From contig JAXGNG010000001.1 in the NCBI GenBank assembly GCA_040768125.1, positions 1,550,001 to 1,614,000 of the forward strand: DNA of 64,000 nt, in the 5' to 3' direction. The DNA is from RBG-16-49-21 sp040768125 (GTDB lineage: Bacteria > Spirochaetota > UBA4802 > UBA5550). Below are positions 60,800 through 64,000 of this stretch, piece by piece. Positions within the stretch are counted from its first letter, which is position 1. Each line of letters starts with the position of its first letter. The position numbers were made by a program, and so were the translations under genes. Under the pieces are notes generated by a model. That model searched no databases. It was not told where the DNA came from and worked only from the letters and a program-made list of their open reading frames with translations.

Positions 60800-62380
60800 T
60801 CATTCCGCGTACTCGACCGATTTTTCAAGGACCTTCTCCGCGTCGGTGTATATCTCTTTTGAAATCGAGGCGAGGTCGTTCACGCCACGGACCATCGCCG
60901 CCATGGACTCGTTAGCCTGCTCTATCGCCAGTGTGGTCGAAGAAATCGCCTGTTTCTGCTCCGAGGCGCCGGTGTTGATGCTCCCGGCGAGATCCAGGTT
61001 GCGCTTCATCTGCTCGATGAGGCTCCCGATCCGCGTCTCCTCGGCCGCCATGCTTGTTTTCAGCAGCGTGATCTTCTCAGAGGCGCCGCTGATGTTGTCG
61101 ATCATTTCCCTGATGATGACCGCCGCGGACTGGATGACCTCCACGCCGTCCGACGTGGCCTTCGTGCTGAGTGTGAGCACGCGCTCGATCTCCTTGATGC
61201 TGTCCGTGGTCTGAACGGCAAGCTTGCCGATCTCGTCGGCGACGACGGCGAATCCCCGGCCGTAGTCCCCGGCCCTGGCCGCCTCGATCGAGGCGTTAAG
61301 GGAGAGAAGGTTGATCTTGTCCGCTATGTCGATGATGATGGCGACGGTCTCCGAGATGCGGACGCTCTGCCGGCTGATTTCCTCGATGGTGGAGATCACC
61401 GTTCCAATTTTCTCGTGTCCGGTACTCGTCCGGGATGCCGCGGCGCCCATGTCTTCCAGGGTGGAATCCAGGTTTCTCCGGGAGTCCTCCTTCGCCGATC
61501 TGAGCTCGCCGATGATGCCGTCCATCCGGCTGTTTTCCCTGATCTGGTCCGTGGCCTGCATCGATATCCGCTCCGCCGTGGCCAGGAGCTCCTCCATGGA
61601 GGCGGACATCTCCTCGAGGGTGGCCGCCTGGTTCTGTATGCGGTCGGCGAAGTCGTTCACTGTACGGTTCTGCATTTCCAGGCGGGTGAAGAGGTCATCC
61701 ACCCTGTTCCTTGTTTCCTCGAAAAGTTCCCTCTGGATATCGGACCGGCGCTGTATCTGGTCGCGCTGCTTTTCATTCTTCCGGTCGTAGTCCTCTGTGA
61801 TGGGAATATTCCGGTATGACATGAAGGTCATGATCCCCAGGACGATGAAAAAGAAGATTTCGCGGTGTATCTGGATCCCGTCGTGCACGATGGCGCCGTC
61901 GATCACCGAGTGCATGTGGAAGGCGACCCCCCGAGAGGCGGCGTAGGCGAGGAACACCGCGTAGTTGACGAAGAACAGGACCGCCAGGAAGCGGTAGAGG
62001 TTCTTGTTGTAGAGAAACTGGATCATGATAATGAAGCATGCGGAAAAGGCCGCGATGTGATAGGCCTGGGCCGCGTAGGTCCAGTCCATGGAACTCCCGT
62101 AACGGTAGCGGGTGATGGACATTGCCAGGATGGCGATGGTGCCGTTCATCCATTCCAGCAATTTCGTCGGCCGGAGGTTCCTCTTGCGGCGGTATATAAG
62201 GAAGGCGGTGACTATGATAAAGCCAAAAATCACAAAGGTGAAAATCGCGTTCCTGATCTGGAGCCGGGCCAGGACCTGGAAGGTGCCCGAGAGGGATCCC
62301 ATGATGACGCAGACGGTGAAATAGAGAAAGGCTCCCTTTATTTCAAGTATTTGACGCGCGGTAAGATTGCTCGTGTCCAT
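60800..62380 (-). CDS. Methyl-accepting chemotaxis protein with multi-helix sensor
   Basis: A 526-residue chemoreceptor. About six membrane helices fill residues 12-205 with no large periplasmic domain, so sensing may take place in the membrane. Residues 215-526 are a coiled signalling domain with the CheW/CheA contact tip in NASIEAARAGDYGRGFAVVA and EIGKLAVQTTDS. There is no HAMP domain. The ATG follows GGGGAGG. No other chemotaxis gene is in the window. Confidence 0.9.
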   Translation of the reverse strand: MDTSNLTARQILEIKGAFLYFTVCVIMGSLSGTFQVLARLQIRNAIFTFVIFGFIIVTAFLIYRRKRNLRPTKLLEWMNGTIAILAMSITRYRYGSSMDWTYAAQAYHIAAFSACFIIMIQFLYNKNLYRFLAVLFFVNYAVFLAYAASRGVAFHMHSVIDGAIVHDGIQIHREIFFFIVLGIMTFMSYRNIPITEDYDRKNEKQRDQIQRRSDIQRELFEETRNRVDDLFTRLEMQNRTVNDFADRIQNQAATLEEMSASMEELLATAERISMQATDQIRENSRMDGIIGELRSAKEDSRRNLDSTLEDMGAAASRTSTGHEKIGTVISTIEEISRQSVRISETVAIIIDIADKINLLSLNASIEAARAGDYGRGFAVVADEIGKLAVQTTDSIKEIERVLTLSTKATSDGVEVIQSAAVIIREMIDNISGASEKITLLKTSMAAEETRIGSLIEQMKRNLDLAGSINTGASEQKQAISSTTLAIEQANESMAAMVRGVNDLASISKEIYTDAEKVLEKSVEYAE

Positions 62381-62452
62381 AACGGCCTCCCCTGGGTGTC
62401 TGTCGTCACGCCATGCAGGGCGGATCCCTGGTGGAGGGGATCGCCGTGTAAT

Positions 62453-62482
62453 AGTCTAATAAAGGATGGAGGCGCATGTCAA
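62453..62482 (-). promoter_or_regulatory. Promoter of the chemotaxis receptor
   Basis: On the minus strand TTGACA (62477-62482), 18 bases, TAGACT (62453-62458). The leader to the ATG is about 65 bases. The boxes are sigma-70-like rather than sigma-28. Confidence 0.65.
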
Positions 62483-62561
62483 TTGTTTATTGCGGGGAGT
62501 GGGGAGGGATGATGGTCCGCCGCACCGGGAAGCAGTGCGGCGGACCGTGAGAAGGCGGTGT

Positions 62562-62963
62562 TCAGCGATCAGGTTCCCCGCTCCTGCCGTTGATCCTGTC
62601 CATGAATCGCTCGAAGGCCTCGCGGCCCTCATGGTCCCAGAAGTCGGAAAAAACCCTGCCGTTCTTCCGGATCTCCGAGGGTACGCGGACCCGATGATCG
62701 GAGATGCCGTGCGGCCTGTCATGGTGGCCGTGGCCGCCGAGACTGCCGAAGAGCAGCTTCGCCAGTATCACCATGGCGACGGCCTGCCAGTAGGTGATGG
62801 TCCCGAGACCGAAGAGGCCGGGCATGAGCCAGTTCCAGAGGTGCTGCACCAGGAGCCCGAAGAGAAAGGCGAAGAGGACCGCCAGGGCGACGCCGCCGAT
62901 GACCATGCCGGCGATCTTCAGCGCCTTGAGCGCCGGATGTTTCGTGTCGTGGATATGTTTCAT
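62562..62963 (-). CDS. Membrane protein coupled to an ECF sigma factor
   Basis: A 133-residue protein with two helices (about 15-40 and 50-75) and a polar C-terminal half containing HGHHDRPHG, a possible metal-binding His cluster. It starts four bases after the sigma factor stop codon, and the GGAGGAA at the end of that gene is its ribosome site, so translation is coupled. Its position suggests an accessory or anti-sigma role, but no known anti-sigma domain is visible. Confidence 0.7.
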   Translation of the reverse strand: MKHIHDTKHPALKALKIAGMVIGGVALAVLFAFLFGLLVQHLWNWLMPGLFGLGTITYWQAVAMVILAKLLFGSLGGHGHHDRPHGISDHRVRVPSEIRKNGRVFSDFWDHEGREAFERFMDRINGRSGEPDR

Positions 62964-62966
62964 TTC

Positions 62967-63518
62967 CTATTCCTCCATTATCGTGGGATGATGCATTCCC
63001 AGGTGTTCCCGGATCTTTGCCATGGCGCGTGACTTCCGCGCCAGGAGCGTGCCCAGGGGAACGGAAAGGACCTCCGCCGCCTCCCTGAACGAAATGCCCT
63101 CGAGCTCCGTCATGCAGATGATGGCCCGCTGGTCCTCGCTCAGGGAATCGATGGCCCCGAAAAGGGCCTCGCGGATTTCCCCCTTTTCGAACTCGCCCGC
63201 CGCGTCGTAGCGCGCGTCGCGGACCAGGTCGAGGAGCGACGCGCCGTTCTCCGCGGCGGCGTCCAGGGACGCGACCTCCCGTTTCCTCCGCAGGGTGTCG
63301 ATGACCCGGTTGCGCAGGGAGCGGTAGGCGTAGGCGGCGAGGTTTTCCACCGGCACGGTGATGTCCGCGGCTCCGAGGAGGCCCGACATGACGTCCTGCA
63401 CGATGTCCTCCCCGTCGCGGTCCGCCGCGTCGTCGATGAGGCCCCTCACGAAGGCCACCATGCGGCGGTATTCCTTTCGGAAGAACTCTCCCGCGGCCTG
63501 TTTCCTTTCCGCTTCCAT
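62967..63518 (-). CDS. ECF-family RNA polymerase sigma factor
   Basis: A 183-residue sigma factor with region 2 (about 15-85: DIVQDVMSGLLGA and AYRSLRNRVIDTLRRKRE) and region 4 (about 115-170: LSEDQRAIICMTELEGISFREAAEVLSVPLGT split by a turn). Regions 1 and 3 are absent, as in ECF factors. The ATG at 63518 avoids a 12-residue extension without family counterpart. Its regulon is unknown. Confidence 0.9.
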   Translation of the reverse strand: MEAERKQAAGEFFRKEYRRMVAFVRGLIDDAADRDGEDIVQDVMSGLLGAADITVPVENLAAYAYRSLRNRVIDTLRRKREVASLDAAAENGASLLDLVRDARYDAAGEFEKGEIREALFGAIDSLSEDQRAIICMTELEGISFREAAEVLSVPLGTLLARKSRAMAKIREHLGMHHPTIMEE

Positions 63519-63680
63519 GACTATCCAGACGCAGGGCGTTGTGGTGTATTGCATCGAATCAAGGTTTTTTTCCAGGGGGCCATGTTTTTACCCGGATCGA
63601 GAGGACGACGGGAAGGGCGGCGGGGCGTCTTTCCCGCCGTGGAGCCCCCCGGGGGGTCCGGCGGCGGGATATTGGGAGCA

Positions 63681-63950
63681 CTATTCGCCCTGGAAGAGCC
63701 CCTTCTCTTCTTTAATTTCGTCCCTGGCCGCGGGGGACTCCGCTCCGCGCTCCGCCGAGAGCGAAAAGAAGAACGCCATGGCGGCGCCGACCAGAGCCAC
63801 GAGTATGGAGAGAAGCAGGATCATCCGCTGGCGTTTCGGCGTTCCGCCTCCCCCGGGCGGGGGGGCCTGCTGCCCCCGCATTACCTTTCCGCACTGGTTG
63901 CAGAAACGGGCGTGGTCCGGGTTCTGCGCCCCGCAATTTGTACAGTTCAT
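63681..63950 (-). CDS. Zinc-ribbon membrane protein
   Basis: An 89-residue protein. The N-terminus is a zinc ribbon with CTNCGAQNPDHARFCNQCG, followed by a Pro/Gly linker and one membrane helix (about 44-65), then an acidic tail. Such proteins are common and mostly uncharacterised. The ATG at 63950 lies six bases after GGAGG, while the ATG at 63956 touches that site. Confidence 0.8.
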   Translation of the reverse strand: MNCTNCGAQNPDHARFCNQCGKVMRGQQAPPPGGGGTPKRQRMILLLSILVALVGAAMAFFFSLSAERGAESPAARDEIKEEKGLFQGE

Positions 63951-64000
63951 ATCCATCCTCCGGTATGCGCGCGTACCCGGCGTATCCGCCGCACGGGGCC

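Noticed and set aside
60372..60803. 143-codon minus-strand ORF overlapping the ankyrin gene
   Set aside because: It is out of frame with the clear ankyrin lipoprotein, rich in Arg and Pro, and without motif.

Overview
The window looks like a chromosome segment of a high-GC, Gram-negative-type member of the Spirochaetota, possibly related to the Leptospira branch. This is inferred from gene content, not from a marker tree. Supporting signs are a 7TM-DISM receptor fused to a SpoIIE phosphatase, a second membrane PAS/SpoIIE phosphatase with a STAS partner, many lipobox lipoproteins, a UPF0164/PorV-like outer-membrane barrel, and RNase Y together with a c-di-AMP synthase. Most housekeeping genes are complete. 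I see no prophage, CRISPR array, plasmid backbone or recognisable defence island.

Layout. 1-64 is the remnant of a palindrome split by the first of two matching IS30-family elements (65-1171, minus). 1.2-6.6 kb carries a DUF948/YtxH stress pair, an AI-2E-type permease, a cNMP-binding protein, a TMEM43-like membrane protein, an LCCL lipoprotein with a consensus promoter, and an exported barrel-like protein. 6.6-13.6 kb carries a ferredoxin-like protein, a LamG lipoprotein, a PAS/SpoIIE phosphatase, a permuted papain-fold protein and an OFA-family antiporter. 13.9-19.3 kb is a lipid-type cluster (alpha/beta hydrolase, MaoC hydratase, acyl-CoA synthetase) ending in an exported-protein gene cut by the second IS30 copy. 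19.4-22.9 kb (minus) is argJ-argD-argF. 23-27.3 kb has STAS, NlpC/P60, LysE, an SRPBCC-like protein and the 7TM-DISM phosphatase.

27.4-38.8 kb is a long plus-strand housekeeping run: coaD, rny, ymdB, dxs, tlyA, an outer-membrane protein, folP, cdaA, cdaR, pdxJ and two small envelope genes. At 39.1-39.3 kb an initiator and an elongator tRNA-Met lie in tandem. 39.5-44.2 kb holds a patatin, ligA and lnt. 44.2-49.8 kb holds a TetR regulator, a receiver-PAS-histidine kinase, a namZ-CDF operon and lipoproteins. 49.7-55.3 kb (minus) holds hisC, pyrD and glpT-glpQ-hydrolase. 55.4-60.0 kb is cysD-cysNC and glyA. The right end holds an ankyrin lipoprotein, a chemotaxis receptor, an ECF sigma factor with a coupled membrane protein, and a zinc-ribbon protein.

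Together the genes cover arginine, histidine, pyrimidine, folate, pyridoxal phosphate, isoprenoid and sulfate-assimilation functions, lipoprotein acylation, c-di-AMP signalling and SpoIIE/STAS signalling. The most distinctive observations are: two IS30 insertions that each sit in a palindrome with a clean 3-bp target duplication; an outer-membrane-type gene that reads in frame once the IS is removed; several promoters whose -10 box lies only 6-12 bases before the ATG; an argDF leader with a terminator hairpin just before the start codon; and a tRNA-Met pair with two stacked promoters. All promoters were picked by eye and are predictions.
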